NCBI GenBank assembly: GCA_029721435.1 | Contig: CM056580.1 | Location: 74,859,367-74,923,366, forward strand | DNA from: Gymnothorax reevesii | Lineage: Eukaryota; Chordata; Actinopteri; Anguilliformes; Muraenidae | Length of the DNA: 64,000 bases | Direction: 5' to 3' | Shown: piece after piece, positions 17,644 to 28,985 of the stretch | Numbering within the stretch: the stretch's first letter is position 1 | Layout: every line of letters begins with the position of its first letter | Program-made: the position numbers and the translations under genes | Notes under the pieces: generated by a model | Database searches by the model: none | What the model was told of the DNA's origin: nothing | What the model saw: only the letters and a program-made list of their open reading frames with translations

Positions 17644-19088
17644 GGCTCACTCAGCTGGGTAAATGGCCATGTGATAAATGCCCAGTAGCAACAATGACGA
17701 CCATTGCCAGATGATAAATTTACACCATTTGTGCTTGCTACAACAAGGTATCAGATATGTATCTTAGCTCGGCATTACAAAATGAGAATTAACAATGTCA
17801 CATAGATCACCACTTTTAGCTAAACTTATCACGTGGTTATACATTCATCGACAAATTTCAACTCTGAGTACTAACCAGAGAAAAAATGTTGTTACAAGAA
17901 CAAAAACTGCTTTGATTAGTCAGAATGAGCAGACTCACTAGCTTGCCTACCGAGAGTTAGCAACCGCTTCAAAGAGGAAATATTGATCTCTCTATTGATT
18001 GATTCATTCTGACCAGCATGATCTATGCAAGATATCCTTACAAAAACAATACAGGCGCTTCCCTAAATTTTGCTTGGGATGACAATTTACAATTTGCATC
18101 CAACCGAGTTAGCACCAGCTCTATTCGCCTCAAGTAGAAACAAGGCGACCTGGGCATCAGAATTAAAACCATTCAACTCCCGGAATTCTTTCCAACATTG
18201 GTATGCTTTCCCATTGTTTATCTGGGGCTTCGCATAGCTGTGATCGCATTCCTTTTTCTTCGACATGCACTTGTTCCAGCTTTTTCTGTTTAGCTTCCAC
18301 CATGCTGTACTCTGCTGCCTCGGTATTGCCACTGTCAGTTCCTTTTATTGGTCAGTCCCACCCACTTGTCATGCATGAGCACGGAACTGGCACAGAGGAC
18401 CCACCCCTGCCCTCTGATTCATTGGAACACTTTTGTTGATGTTTGGAGACGCGGGTAGGTACCCACAAGTTTGTGTAGCTTTATCAGTGTCTGGCTTTAG
18501 GTGGCCTACAGAGACCAGAGTTTTTCACCGCCCACTCATGAGAGGAGCCGCTAACAGTTTGTGAGGAAAAATTATGTTTTGGCTCAGAATCGCTGATACA
18601 ACCTTTAATGTGTTGGAATATAGAAGCCTCTGTCCTATACCTGCATGATGCGTTAATGTTGCATTTTACTTTGCTGCTTCAGGCATGTTTTCTGCACCGC
18701 TTACGTCTATATTAAGCATTATGAATATGAGTTAGCTGGCTAGTTAGGGTGTTTGCGAATTATTACCATTCGTGAATTTGAATGGAATTTCAAAATGAAA
18801 CTACGTCAGATCATTCAAACTTATGAAGTTGGAATGAAATATGACGGTTGCTTATTTATTTCTTCTGCCTGCATCATTGGGAAGGGAAACGATGGATAGG
18901 GTTTTCTTATTATTACACCCTGTTGCTGCTTAAAATTTCAGGATGAACATGCATGGACAACAATGCAAGATACGTTTCACATTTATTTTTAATATGTGGT
19001 CTTAACTCAGTACAAGATCATAGCAATCAGGTTGTATTCCTTTCCCCCACTAAAAACGATAAAACCTAAGTGACAATAATAGTATTAA
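17644..19088. other. Unassigned DNA with a short minus-strand open frame
   Basis: No named gene. A minus-strand frame at 18087-18332 (81 residues) has an atypically protein-like composition (Cys, Trp, charged residues, and a segment GFNSDAQVALFLL that looks like an amphipathic helix). It is flanked on its upstream side (18340-18450) by a GC-richer stretch that could be a promoter. I cannot assign it to a family; a remnant exon of a DNA transposon is one possibility. Confidence 0.3.
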
Positions 19089-19247
19089 GCCGTTTGCACA
19101 CTGGACGCGAAACAAATCTTTCGCACGACAGATTACATTCAAAGTCAATGCAAAGACGCCAATACACGCGTGTTTTGGCGTCTTTGCATTGACTCTGAAT
19201 GTAATCGGTCGTGCAAAATATTTGTTTCGTGTCCGGTGTGAAAGCAG
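19089..19247. mobile_element. Palindromic MITE, about 160 bp
   Basis: Near-perfect inverted repeat with arms of about 72 bases around a centre near 19168. The outer ends read GTTTGCACACTGGACGCGAA on the left and, reverse-complemented, GCTTTCACACCGGACACGAA on the right; inner parts pair through TTACATTCA.AGTCAATGCA and AAGACGCCAA. It encodes no protein. It is one of three copies of this family in the window; the superfamily is not assigned because no target duplication is clear. Confidence 0.85.
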
Positions 19248-19384
19248 CTGAAGGGCACATACCCACATAGCCTACACACGCACTCACTCGCCCACATGTA
19301 GACATCTCTCTCTTTCTCCCTTTGATCTGACATCAGGACAATCGATATAGATACTATAATTTAATTTTTATTAATATAAGGACA

Positions 19385-19768
19385 GTAGTGGTTAGCGCAA
19401 CTGCCTCACAGCAAGAAGGTTGTGATTTAGAATCCGGCCTGGGGCCTTTCTGTGTGGAGTTTGCATGTTCTTTGCGTGTTCGCGTGGGTTGCCTCCGGGT
19501 ACTTCGGTTTCCCCCACCCACAAAAAACATGCAATATAGGAACACTCCTGTATGGCTGTGTGCGAATGTTTGGTGGTGGTCGGAGGGGCCATAGGCGCTT
19601 ACTGGCAGCCACGCTTCCGTCAGCCGGCCCCAGGGCAGCTGTGGCTCCAAAAACGTAGTTTACCACCATCAGAGCGTGAATGTGTGAGTGCATGAATAAT
19701 GTAGCCATTGTGAAGCATCTTTGAGTGCCCAGAAAAGCGCTACATAAAACTGATGCATTATTATTATT
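19385..19768 (+). mobile_element. tRNA-derived SINE
   Basis: The head resembles a tRNA with A-box-like GTGGTTAGCGCAACTGCCTC and a B-box-like GGTTGTGATTTAGAATCC. The body has the fish-typical TGTGGAGTTTGCATGTTC and GGTTGCCTCCGGGTACTTCG blocks. The tail has an L2-type end with GTGCCCAGAAAAGCGCTACA and a terminal (ATT)n run. It would have been transcribed by RNA polymerase III and mobilised by a partner LINE. It is not a functional tRNA gene. Confidence 0.8.
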
Positions 19769-19777
19769 TATAATTTA

Positions 19778-21331
19778 CAAAACCCAAAACCAGTAAAGTT
19801 GGCACGTTATGTAAATCGTAGATAAAAACAGAATACAATTTGCAAATCCTTTTCAACTTATATTCAATTGAATACACTGCAAAGACAAGATGTTTAATGT
19901 TCAAACTGAGAAACTTTTTTTTTTTTTTGCAAATAATCATTTGCAAATGATAATTAACTTAGAATTAAAAGGCAGCAACACATTGAAAAAAAGTTGGCAC
20001 AGGGGCCTTTTTACCACGGTGTTACGTCGCCTTTCCTTTTATCGACACTCAGTAAACGTTTGGGAACTAAGGAGACCAATTTTTGAAACTTTTCAGCTGG
20101 AACTCTTTCCCATTCTTGCTTGATGTACAGCTTAAGTTGTTTAACAGTCCATTGTCGTATTTTACGCTTGATAATGCGCCACACATTTTCAATGGGAGAC
20201 AGGTCTGGACTACAGGCAGGCCAGTCTAGTACCCGCACTCTTTTACTACGGAGCCATGCTGTTGTAACACGTGCAGAATGTGGCTTGGCATTGTCTTGCT
20301 GAAATAAGCAGGGGCGTCCATGAAAAAGACGTTGCTTGGATAGCAACGTATGTTGCTCCAAAACCTGTATGTACCTTTCAGCATTAATGGTGCCATCACA
20401 TATGTGTAAGTTGCCCATGCCTTGCGCACTAATACACCCCCATACCATCACAGATGCTGGCTTTTGAACTTTGCGCCTTTAACAGTCCGGATGGTTCTTT
20501 TCCTCTTTGATCCGGAGGACACGACGTCCACAGTTTCCAAAAACAATTTGAAATGTGGACTCGTCAGACCACAGAACACTTTTCCACTTTGCATCAGTCC
20601 ATCTTAGATGAGCTTGGGTGCAGCGAAGCCGGCGGCGTTTCTTGGTGCTGTTGATAAATGGCTTTCGCTTTGCATTGTAGTTTTAACTTGCATTTGCAGA
20701 TGTAGCGACGAACGGTGGTTACTGACAGTGGTTTTCTGAAGTGTTCCTGAGCCCATGTGGTGATGTCCTTTACACACTGATGTTGGTTTTTGATGCAGTA
20801 CCGCCTGAGGGATCGAAGGTCACAGGCATTCAATGTTGGTTTTCGGCCTTGTCGCTTACGTGCAGTGATTTCTCCAGATTCTCTGAACCTTTTGACGATA
20901 TTATGGACCGTAGATGATGAAATCCCTAAATTTCTTGCAATAGCTCATTGAGGAATGTTGTTTTTAAACTGTTTGACAATCAGCTCATGCATTTGTTCAC
21001 TAAGTGGTAACCCTCGCCCCATCCTTGTTTGTGAATGACTGAGCATTTCAGGGAAGCCGCTTTTATACCCAATCATGGCACCCACCTGTTCCCAATTAGC
21101 CCGTTCACCTGTGGGGTGTTCCAAATAAGAGTTTGAAACATGTTTCAGGCATCAAATTCCAAATGAGTAAATATTTGCAAAAAATGACAAAGTTTACCTG
21201 TTCGAACATTAAGTAACTTGTCTTTGCAGTGTACTCAATTGAATATAGGTTGAAAAGGATTTGCAAATCATTGTATTCTGTTTTTATTTACAATTTACGC
21301 AACGTGCCAACTTCACTGGTTTTGGGTTTTG
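19778..21331 (-). mobile_element. Full-length Tc1-like transposon with TA target duplication
   Basis: Both ends are present and flanked by TA (19776-19777 and 21332-21333). The terminal 20 bases on the left are CAAAACCCAAAACCAGTAAA; the right end, reverse-complemented, differs by one base over that stretch. Similarity of the inverted ends extends about 150 bases inward with a few substitutions and indels. The length is 1,554 bp, normal for autonomous Tc1 elements. It lies just beyond the (ATT)n tail of the SINE at 19385. The transposase is broken (see the pseudogene entry), so it could only move in trans. Confidence 0.93.
20011..21022 (-). pseudogene. Tc1-like transposase, inactivated
   Basis: The DD(34)E cut-and-paste transposase of the surrounding element, about 337 codons, from an ATG at 21020-21022 (MGRGLPLSEQMHEL) to the stop near 20011. 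In order: an N-terminal paired-like helix-turn-helix (about 20800-21000), the first catalytic Asp in a W-S-D-E-S context near 20563, the second in FQQDNAKPHS, and the Glu in SPIENVW. Breaks seen: an in-frame TGA in the first helix-turn-helix near 20947, a frameshift around 20680, and a stop near 20475. The C-terminal frame 20011-20451 is uninterrupted. The catalytic residues survive but the protein cannot be made whole. Confidence 0.92.
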
Positions 21332-21649
21332 TATGTGCTGATTCAGATAGTTACATTAAATAGTGGTTGCTGTAATTATATATTGCATTGAAATGTGCCT
21401 GACATTCTGGAAACCTGCCTGTGAGGTTTCGGTGACGTGCGCACTGTGCGCCGGTCAGCCAAATTACCACTGCACAGAAAGTAAGCCAGGTTGGAGCTAG
21501 CGAGCTTTCTGCGCAACTTCAGCAGAGACTTTTGCTACGAAATTGTCACTGTGTCTTGATGAATATGTGACACCTCCCCCTACTACGCTGCCACACCCAT
21601 CTCTGCGCATGTCCGTCTACCAAATTGCCAAAGTGGCTGTGCATGGTGT

Positions 21650-21709
21650 TGCACCGAACGAAATTACTACTGCGTGGGCTGCACCGTACAAAATTACCAC
21701 TGCATGGGC
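21650..21709. repeat. Two-unit 30-bp tandem duplication
   Basis: Unit 1 (21650-21679) and unit 2 (21680-21709) share the pattern GCACCG.AC.AAATTAC.ACTGC.TGGGCT with four differences. Related half-units (CCAAATTACCACTGCA near 21458 and CCAAATTGCCA near 21619) suggest an older, longer array. Confidence 0.8.
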
Positions 21710-21961
21710 TGCGGCATGCTATGCCACACTGCACCACCCTGCACTGTTCCAAGAAATTAGAGCCCTTTATGAGTGATGGTCCATCACAGATGTCTCCAAG
21801 CCCAAAGAAGTTGATAGCGCTCCTGGGCAATGTCAACACAAGGGCTCATTCTGTAAAATTTTAACGGTTTTAACATTTTTAAAAAAATTTAAAAATTTAA
21901 AATTTTATCATAAGTGTACTTGACAATGTGTTGTAGTACGTAGACAAAAGTTTGCCTGAGC

Positions 21962-22480
21962 AATCCTGAGCCCATGTGGCAATATCATTTATAGATAAAT
22001 GATGGTTTTTGATGCAGTGATGTCTGCGTGATCAAAGATCAATGATCTTCAGTTCAGTCATGCACCCTTGACCTTACATGCAGAAATGCTGCCAGATTGC
22101 TTAAATGTTTTAGTTGTGTTAGTCACCGTAGAGGGGGAAATATCCCAATCCCTTCCTATGTGTCTTTGAGGAAGATTGTTTTTAAACCTTTCAAATTTAT
22201 TTCCTTGCTCTCATTTCCTGGGGGTTGCTTTTCCACCATATTATGACCACAGTCACCTGCTGACATAAGCCGTTTCAAATCACATCAACATCGTCTTTAA
22301 TTTCCTGCCATCCCAACTTTTTTTTTGGAATTCATTGCAAGCCTGAATGGTGGGAATGGATGTAAATTTACAAATAAAATGAAGTTGACTGGATGAAACA
22401 TAGAATATATTGCCTTCTTACTGTACGCAATAAAACACAAATCAACGTAAATTTAGAAATAATTGCTTTCTGTTATGTGC
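21962..22480 (-). mobile_element. Degenerate Tc1-like relic, N-terminal part and right end
   Basis: Minus-strand remnant aligning by eye with the 20740-21290 half of the intact element: CCTGAGCCCATGTGG at 21967, GTTTTTGATGCAGT near 22003, the helix-turn-helix region to about 22190, then CATCCCAACTTTTTTTTT near 22310, which is typical of the related family with a CAACCCCAATTCC terminus. There are many stops. It may be the other half of the relic at 16890-17265. Confidence 0.65.
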
Positions 22481-22531
22481 ACTTATATATATTTTCCATA
22501 CCATTTCAACTTCTTCCGTGCTGGGGTTATA

Positions 22532-23245
22532 CAACCCCAATTCCGTAAAAGTTACCACATCATGGAAAATATAAATAATTTAAAAAGTCCATTCACCCTC
22601 TGTTGCATTAAAAACACTCGAACAACAGATTATTTGATGCGTTAACTTGTAAACTGAATTATTAATTGGGAATATGCTGTTTTTATCTGTATACTGCGAC
22701 AAACTCCAAAATCGTCAGCACAGTTTAGGACTAATAATGCTGTAATGAGTTGCAATATTGATGTGAAGCAAGTGATGGGTATTATTATTGGGTTTTAGTA
22801 TAAAAGGAGCTTCCAAGAAGGCTATGTCTCTCAAGGGCAAAGATGGGTCAGGCACATTAAACTTCAAACAAGATGTGCGCGCTTATGATTAATCACTCAC
22901 ATTTCTCATAGACAAATTTTTAGGATTCTGGGCATTTCTCCCTCTATTGCGTGTAACATATTTAAGAGATAGAAGGAATCCAGCCCAATCTTGGTGTGCA
23001 AAGCTGCCAAAAACCACTTCTTAATGTGTGTGATCTCCGACCCCTCCGAAGTAACTGTCTAAAGAATTATCATGCAACTGCAATGGATATCACATCATAG
23101 GCCCTGAAATACCTATACAAACCTATGTCAGTCTGCACCATTCGCCACTTCATCCACATATGCAAGTTGAAGCCACACACTGCAAAGTCAATGCCATACG
23201 TCAACATTGCACAAAAGCATTACCAAATGATCTGAGCTAGCTTGC
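22532..23245 (+). mobile_element. Degenerate Tc1-like relic on plus strand, 5' half
   Basis: Begins with CAACCCCAATTCCGTAAAAG after a TA (22530-22531), the terminal repeat of a common fish Tc1 family. A promoter-like GTATAAAAGGAGC follows at about 22799, then the transposase N-terminal half through a recognisable stretch near 23128-23215 (MSVCTIRHFIHICKLKPH, then YVNIAQKHYQ). Stops and small deletions break the frame. The catalytic domain and right terminal repeat are missing, so the copy is truncated. Confidence 0.75.
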
Positions 23246-23879
23246 AATTTTCTCGGACTATTGAGCAGTTATTACATTGTATATTTGCAATAAACAATTA
23301 ACCACACATTTTATATCGTAAAATAATGTGTTTTTATTGTTTTCATTATGATAGACTGAATGGGCTCTTCACATCAGTCTTTTATTTGCATTATCCATTT
23401 TGTGCCAGCTTTCCAGAATTTGGGATATAGATGATATTTTCATATTGTTTCACTACACTTTCTGTGAGGACAGTAGCGTATGGTTGTTGTCTCACTCTCA
23501 GGTGGCAGAGGGAATATCCATCAATTTCATCTTTGTTAGATGAAAATAGATCTGTATAGTACAGAATACATACTGCTTCGAAACCACGTGACAATTGTGG
23601 TTGTTTGCATTATTCAACCACCATGTTTAAAGCACAAGTAACAATGTGATATTGAATCTGGCCTTTCCATGAATTGTTCGCAGCCTTAAAGTGTTCTCAG
23701 ATTCTCTATTTAGCTGAAATTTCCTCATTTGGCTGAATGAAACCCGATGGAAATTATTTCCAAAGACATTTGTACCTGTGGACACATCAGTTCTTTTTTG
23801 TATTTAAATTCCTAAATAATTGTCGAAATAAACTCACTTCACAGATGTTTGTCAGACAATAGAAGCTGACCAGAACCCT
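23246..23879. other. Intergenic DNA, nothing recognised
   Basis: Upstream of bin3. No repeat or gene is recognised; distal promoter elements of bin3 may lie here. Confidence 0.45.
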
Positions 23880-24064
23880 TTGGCTTTCCGTAGTTTAATC
23901 GCCGTAACCCATGACCCCGAATGAACGCCACTTTGCCACTTCCGAGAACCCGTTTACGACGATGCATTACGTTTGGTAGCTAGTTTGTTGACTCGCTAAC
24001 GTTAGAGGGGTTTGCCGTTTAAAAATTAACTCTGGAATGAAATTGGATTGAAGTTTCCTCAAAA
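23880..24064 (+). promoter_or_regulatory. bin3: Probable bin3 proximal promoter and 5' UTR
   Basis: Immediately precedes the bin3 start codon and is richer in CpG than its surroundings (CGCCG, ACGACGATGC, TAACGTTAG). No TATA box lies at a suitable distance; an ETS-type CACTTCCGAG at about 23938-23947 fits a TATA-less housekeeping promoter. The transcription start is not visible, so the UTR boundary is inferred. Confidence 0.45.
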
Positions 24065-24072
24065 ATGAGTTG
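24065..24072 (+). CDS. bin3: bin3 coding exon 1 (8 coding bases: Met-Ser-Trp start)
   Basis: The start of bridging integrator 3, a BAR-family adaptor linked to actin organisation, endocytosis and cytokinesis. ATGAGTTG is followed by a perfect GTGAGT donor at 24073. Joining it to the next exon at 42159 completes a split Trp codon and reads M-S-W-I-P-F-K-I-G-Q-P-K-K-Q, the conserved vertebrate BIN3 N-terminus. This match fixes both the start and an 18.1 kb phase-2 first intron. The bases before the ATG (CTCAAAA) give a moderate Kozak context. An exon this small is only found by joining it to its partner. Confidence 0.9.
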
Positions 24073-24443
24073 GTGAGTGGCTTTAAAAATATAGCGAATA
24101 ATAAGTCGCTTTGAATAATTCTCGAGATGGCAGAAGTTATCTTAACAAGTTGTTGTAGAGTTTTAGCACGCTAGCAATGCTACCAAACTAGCTAGCTAGC
24201 TTTCTGTCTATTAGTACATCAGTGGAATTGCTCGTGCTTTTAACTAGTTTGCTCGTTAGATGATCTAACTTGACGCCGGGCGGTACCCTTCGTGCGTTTG
24301 TCGGGTCAGCTGCCATTGGAATGGTTGATCCCACGTTAACGTTATCCATATTATCCAGTAAGTTGCTCACTAAGCCAGTTGTAGTCAGACAGTAAAGTGA
24401 AGTTTGCTCTGGCAGGTTATCAGGTCTGTTCAGCATTATCCAG

Positions 24444-24592
24444 AAAGGGCCGGTGTGGGTGCAGGCTTTTATTCCAACAAACCAGTTACTCATCTGATAC
24501 GACTAATCAACCTCAAGAGTCTGTTTGATTAGCAGTATTATATGTGTCAGTACTTGGTTGGAATGAAAGCTTGTACCCACACCGGCCCTTTA
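24444..24592. mobile_element. Inverted-repeat MITE, about 150 bp
   Basis: The left arm AAAGGGCCGGTGTGGGTGCA (continuing to ATTCCAAC) is matched by the reverse complement of the right arm (AAAGGGCCGGTGTGGGTACA, continuing to ATTCCAACC) at about 24553-24591. The arms are about 36 bases with few mismatches; the spacer holds no coding capacity. No target duplication was identified, so the superfamily is open. It lies inside bin3 intron 1. Confidence 0.8.
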
Positions 24593-25109
24593 TGGCTGTC
24601 CAATAGCCCTGGATAGGGAGTTTGGTTGCTCGTATGCTAGGTAGTTAAGTTTGTTAAACTTTCCGAGTCAAGATGTATGATTTTTTGCGTTAATCAGTTT
24701 AAAAAGTCATTTGTTAACATAATTACGTTCTGTCGCTAACTTACTAGCTTGCTCGTCTGCTAGCTGCGCCTTTCCCAGTAATGATGGTGGGAGTCGGGTT
24801 ACTTGAAACTACAGTTGAAAAACTCTATGCATCACAATTCAATTATTAGCAGGGAACCCGTTGTCCTGCGCAATTGGGTTACAGTTCAGTAAGACTCGAT
24901 TCCATTAATTAGCTGATCGTAATACTCAATTTCTTGGTTCATTGAATCCGTTATCCCAACTTAATGAACACTGCTCTAGGTCATTAACGTTAAACTTTCT
25001 AGTGTATTTCTGGATATTGCAAAAACAATACCTTGATAGTTATTCATCATTTATGTATCTATTCGAAATAAATGATTCAAAGTAAGTTCTCAATAATAAT
25101 GATTAAAGC

Positions 25110-25414
25110 TGCAAGCGGGGGCCTTTTGCACAAAAGTCGGATCCTGAGATCCTGGATCAACGCCAAAGCGAGGATTGCCACATCCCAAACGGCGCGTTGC
25201 TGGCTTAATTAATTGCACAAAGCCAAAAGCGGGTGTAAGGGGATAGGCTAAGTGAAGCCCGGTGCCGCTGATCCTGCTGAGTGCGCGCGCACGGCTACCT
25301 TAAATACACCCTGAGATCAATCTCAGAATCGCTGATCATCACCATGGACACTAAGTAGCTGCCGCAGACACATGCGCCAGCAACACTCAAAGACCACGGT
25401 CTGACAGAAGGACG
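25110..25414. repeat. GC-rich repeat-like block in bin3 intron 1
   Basis: Starts with TTAAAGCTGCAAGCGGGGGC, which resembles a widespread fish repeat beginning (AAAGCTGCAAGCAGCGATG in typical copies), and then has several short palindromes (GGATCCTGAGATCCTGGATC; GAGATCAATCTC). Base composition shifts sharply from the AT-rich intron. A DNA-transposon fragment is likely but not placed in a family. Confidence 0.4.
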
Positions 25415-25555
25415 ATGGGATCTCTGAAATACCTCTGCTTGCTATTGCTTCAGTTTCTGCCTGAATGTTGCGAGACATTTGAGAGGAGTATTAGTGATTT
25501 AAACTCAAGTGACCGTAAACTCGGGAGGTGTTTCAACGCCGTCAAAAAGGAATAG
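25415..25555 (+). CDS. 46-residue open frame with signal-peptide-like start (doubtful)
   Basis: The frame starts MGSLKYLCLLLLQFLPECC: a short N-region with Lys, a Leu-rich hydrophobic core and a Cys/Glu-rich region after it, as in eukaryotic signal peptides. About 27 polar residues follow, ending KKE and a TAG stop. It sits at the end of a GC-rich block (about 25110-25560) unlike its surroundings, with a TATA-like TTAAATA at about 25297. Nothing further shows that it is a gene; it could be a captured first exon, a transposon-borne frame or chance. I do not recognise the family. Confidence 0.25.
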   Translation: MGSLKYLCLLLLQFLPECCETFERSISDLNSSDRKLGRCFNAVKKE

Positions 25556-28500
25556 AGGGAAAAATGAGGGAACATGTATGGAAACTATGTCTTTGGTTGT
25601 TTTTCCACAACCCCCCACGATCCACTAACCTGGCATCTCAAGTATTGAAGCAAATTTTAGACAAAAAATATTGCACTAATACGCACTGCCAAGCTTAAAA
25701 AATGTCAGGTGCCTCCCCAAGTGTACATCACGGGTGCACGTGATCATGCATACTCGTTTTTTTCCCGGTTTTTGGAGGCTGGCTGTAAAAACTGGCAAAG
25801 TGGCTAAAATAGTAACTCCGAAATTTTTTTTTTTTTTTTTTTTTTTAATTGTCGGAATGCTGTTCGCAGAACTAATGTTAAAATGTTTGTCAAAAGCAGT
25901 CCCTAGAACGTATATGAACTTTAAATTTACGGTGGCAGAAGAGCTTTTAATAAAGCATAGCCTATGCACGTGTTATGGTTGGGTCAAATAAAGACAGCGG
26001 CCTATTGTGTGTTCATACCTCAACTTCTCAAGTGCTGAGGGTAGCATGAAGAGGAGGCTTCTCACAGTTTAAAAATTTTGAACAATCAGAAAAAATGGCC
26101 ACCTGTTGGTCGAACAAGATTTTTTTTAGTTGGGACAGCCTTAGTCCACTCCACGATCTCATTCCCAATGCTGGAATTAACTTATTCACTGGATTCTTCC
26201 GACAGAAGGCAGAAAGTATAGGTGAAATCTGTGTTTCTTCATTGTTGGAAGAAACACAGAGGTTTTATAATGTGGTCTTAATTCCCCTGCTTGAAAGCAT
26301 ACCATTTGCTAAGCCTGCAGTTATTTTGGAGTTCACTGTCCTACAAATGGGAATGGTTTGCATTTTCATGCAAGACCAAAACTGATTTAATGCCTGGATA
26401 TTTTGTTGCTGTGGCCTCACAGCAGTTCAACATGAAACTAGCTAAGGCTACGAGCTCAACACAAGCACATTTTTGTAAATGCTGCAGAATTTTATCTCAC
26501 AAGGGTAGGCATTCATCCAAACTTTCTGATTCTTGTTGGGCAGCACAGCTGCAGCCAAGCTGCGTCACAGGGAGTTTGTTTTCTTGGACCAGGCCGGGAG
26601 TACGACTATGTTGGTTACACTTACTGGGTTTCCATCCAGTGAGTGTGTGTGTTTGCCACTGACCCTCATTTGCATGTCAAAAATGCTGTGAGGACCACAA
26701 GAGGCAAGTGATATGACACACTGCCAAGTCTCTAGGATCAATGGCTGGCAGGGTACACTTCCGTTAATCTGTTCGGCCTGCATGCAGGGTCACTGGTGGG
26801 GCACTGGTCCAGTCAAAGAGCCCTTTATTGGGTTTACTGATGGGTAAATTCCAGCCTGGCTTTTGCGCATGCATTGATGACGAGGGTGGTTTGACTCGGG
26901 CGGGGTCAGCAAAGAGAACAATAGCCACCCCAGATGACTTCAGCCATGCTTCTGTGCTCCAGTGACTAATGCTGTATGATAAGACCTCTTGCTGATGTCA
27001 GCCGGATTGCTGTTCCATCCAAAAAGGGTCTTGATCGCGTCATTTTAGTGACCTGTTTCCGTCAGTGAGCTACGCAACTGCCTTGGTTGTGAAAATGAGC
27101 GCATTGTGGCTTGAGGTCTTTCTCATATGTTCTGTGTTGTATATGTTTTGCTAAAGTAGCGTGCCGTAGAACAGCCTATATCTTTGTCTGAGCTTCTAAT
27201 GCGATTGGCGTATTCTCCTCTGTAGACTATGGAATTCTTTTCTCTTTTCTCTCTTAATTTATATTAATGGCAGTTTAGTTTCCAAAGACGGTATTTGTGT
27301 CAAGGACCTACTTCGTATGCACAATATGAACGTAAGTTACATTTTGCCTGGCTCCTATTGGAATTCAAATTCATCAGCTATTCTTCATAAGGCCATTAAA
27401 TGCATTTAGAAGTATAGTTTGGTTTTCTTGTTGACTGATTCAGCTTAATCATTGTTTTTAATTCAAAATTTTTTGGGATGAGGATACATTTTGCCCTAAA
27501 ATTTACGTGCAAATGCATGGCAGTCCTACATTTCATTGATTAAGAATATATTCCAGATGGTATCTGTGAAAATGTGAGTCTTGAGTAGTGGTTTACGATG
27601 TTGAATTGGGGTATTTTCTTGCTTAATGAGACTAACTATTTCAGTGGTTTGTATAGTTGTACTCATCTTCAGCCAAACCTCCATCCCTGATGCGCTGAAG
27701 TGCTGAGGGGAGAAAGAAGACCATGAATTTGTTCAATCATAAAGGCTATGTGGTTGGCTGGCCAACTAGTATTAAGGCTGCATTATAGTTCATTGATTTC
27801 TGAAACTTAAATACTCATGAGAGACCACAGCTGCGTTGCATAAATGTGTTTGCCTGGCTGCAAGAATGTTTGGCCATTTTGTGTAAATGTGAAAATATGA
27901 CCACAATGCTTCAATAAGTTGAAAATTTTCTCCAGTGTTATAAAACGCTTGAAATTAAATCATGTGCCATCTTCAATTAAATCAATATTATATAATTTCT
28001 CCTAAAAATGTCAAAACACGAGGAGGAGAAAATTTAGTTTTTTATCCTAATTTTTCAAACTGTCAAAAAGTTACGGTCAGAACATTAGGAAAAATATACC
28101 TCGAATACAATTTTAATCAGCTGTATTGTGAGAATTTCTGAATGACATTACCAATGCTTTAAATGCTTTCATATGTTAGTAGAAATGGGAGTTATGGCCA
28201 ATCAAAGTTTACATAGGTAAAAATGTAATTCATTTCCAAACGGCCAGATGGACATCTTGAATCATGGGTAGGCTGCAGGCTGATGAAATTTATGGAAGTA
28301 TCATCTGCAACTGGCATATTCCATAGAAAGTGGGCACAAGTAGTCCCATTCCCCTGCACTCAAGTAAATTAAAAATTAATGTCAAACAAATGTGGCATAT
28401 GAATCTTTGTTGAAAAAGAAACCTTCGATAAAAATATGGGAGCAGTCCATGCCACAGTTTCTGAAATATAGGGTTATGTAATTTTGACAATGTTGTGAAT

Positions 28501-28985
28501 GTTAAAGGACAGAATATTTAAAATGCAGAGGACGGAAAATATTTACACATTACTTGTCTCGTTATGTCAACTGAGGCTTTCCTGACCTAGATGTCTGCGA
28601 CGTGTTCACATAACAGAGACGGCGGTTGTAGCATGTAACCAATCGTCTACCGGCTGCAGAGCAGCATATTTTACAAATTAAGAGCAAATGATCATATTAC
28701 AAAAATATGAGGAATACAGGATCATGCAGATCAAAGACAATGCTTGAGACATTATGACACCCACCACTAATTGGACGGGGGTGTAAATTACATTCTGTCA
28801 AAATGACGGACGGCCTTCAAAATGTTTCGTCATTGTTAAAAAAAATCCGTCACTGATGGAAAATATTCGATTAATGCGACCTCTGATTCCTTCATAAATA
28901 ACGTTCGCAATTGGCAGATTATGTCCTAAAGTAACATTCGCTTGAACATAGCTCTTCTGTCCAAGTGTAACGTTTTCAACAGTAT
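25556..28985. other. bin3 intron 1 DNA, nothing recognised
   Basis: Intronic DNA with a poly-T run at about 25824-25846 and no recognisable gene. Short open frames at 26095-26385 and 26291-26662 have no domain signature. From about 28780 the sequence becomes richer in CpG and in TAACRTTCGC-like motifs that are shared with 34790-35920 beyond the gypsy insertion. Confidence 0.45.

Noticed and set aside
19385..19460. tRNA-like sequence with A- and B-box resemblance
   Set aside because: Part of a SINE with the fish-typical body and tail; no intact cloverleaf or anticodon arm was demonstrated.
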